The position numbers were made by a program, and so were the translations under genes. This document shows, one piece after another, positions 63,947 through 64,000 of a stretch of DNA of 64,000 nucleotides (position 1 is the first letter of the stretch; every line of letters starts with the position of its first letter). This stretch comes from Photorhabdus asymbiotica. GTDB taxonomy: Bacteria; Pseudomonadota; Gammaproteobacteria; Enterobacterales; Enterobacteriaceae. Under the pieces are notes generated by a model. The model was not told where the DNA came from and did no database searches. It saw nothing but the letters and a program-made list of their open reading frames with translations. The stretch is taken from NCBI RefSeq assembly GCF_003634575.1, contig NZ_RBLJ01000005.1, positions 124,001 through 188,000 on the forward strand. Reading direction: 5' to 3'.

Positions 63947-64000
63947 CCTATTTGTTTCTTGGTTATTGTTTCAATGGTCAAGATTACACTTATATGATTA

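Overview
The window looks like a chromosomal segment of an insect-associated Enterobacterales bacterium, most likely Photorhabdus or a close relative such as Xenorhabdus. This is inferred from five 127-bp ERIC elements, the enterobacterial rlmJ-gor pair, a cluster of AidA/PixA-family proteins with LuxR-type solo regulators, a ShlBA-type two-partner hemolysin system, and AT-rich accessory DNA. No database search was possible.

Layout. Positions 1-5.7 kb hold housekeeping and scattered genes: a partial CDS, a Tat-exported YahJ-type amidohydrolase, an Rpn-family nuclease with a truncated twin beside it, gor and rlmJ. From 6.4 to 29.6 kb lies a complete type VI secretion system (T6SS): hcp divergent from tssB-C-E-F-G-tagH-tssJ-K-L-clpV-vasH-vasI-tssA-tssM-vasL-vgrG. 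The order matches the Vibrio cholerae vas cluster. The VasH-like regulator keeps its N-terminal and Fis-type ends but has no AAA+ domain.

From 29.6 to 48.5 kb is a heavily recombined effector/immunity region. Module 1 is vgrG1, a DUF4123 adaptor, a predicted clan CD (caspase-like) cysteine protease effector and a membrane-anchored immunity candidate. A graveyard of effector and immunity pieces follows, with an IS630 insertion, two ERICs and a nonamer repeat. Module 2 is PAAR, a vestige of vasL, vgrG2, a DUF4123 adaptor, an unrecognised 532-aa effector candidate and an exported immunity candidate. Module 3 is an orphan effector/immunity pair preceded by fused fragments of vgrG and the adaptor gene. 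VgrG1 and VgrG2 are almost identical over about 550 residues and then diverge abruptly.

From 48.6 to 56.3 kb is an AT-rich block with two LuxR-type solos, six intact AidA/PixA-family genes and one broken copy. Four transcription units carry the same lux-box-like inverted repeat, with half-sites around CTATGA and a -10-like sequence centred about 31 bp from the dyad. This appears to be a self-contained regulon and is the strongest candidate for an undescribed system here. From 57.0 to 63.2 kb lies a two-partner secretion pair with a ShlA-like CxxC TPS domain. A small secreted protein gene on the minus strand closes the window.

The T6SS cluster supplies the injection machine and the VgrG/DUF4123/PAAR modules supply its tips and cargo. 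The accumulated immunity genes suggest long-running competition between kin. The AidA/PixA and hemolysin loci are more likely to act in interactions with animal hosts.
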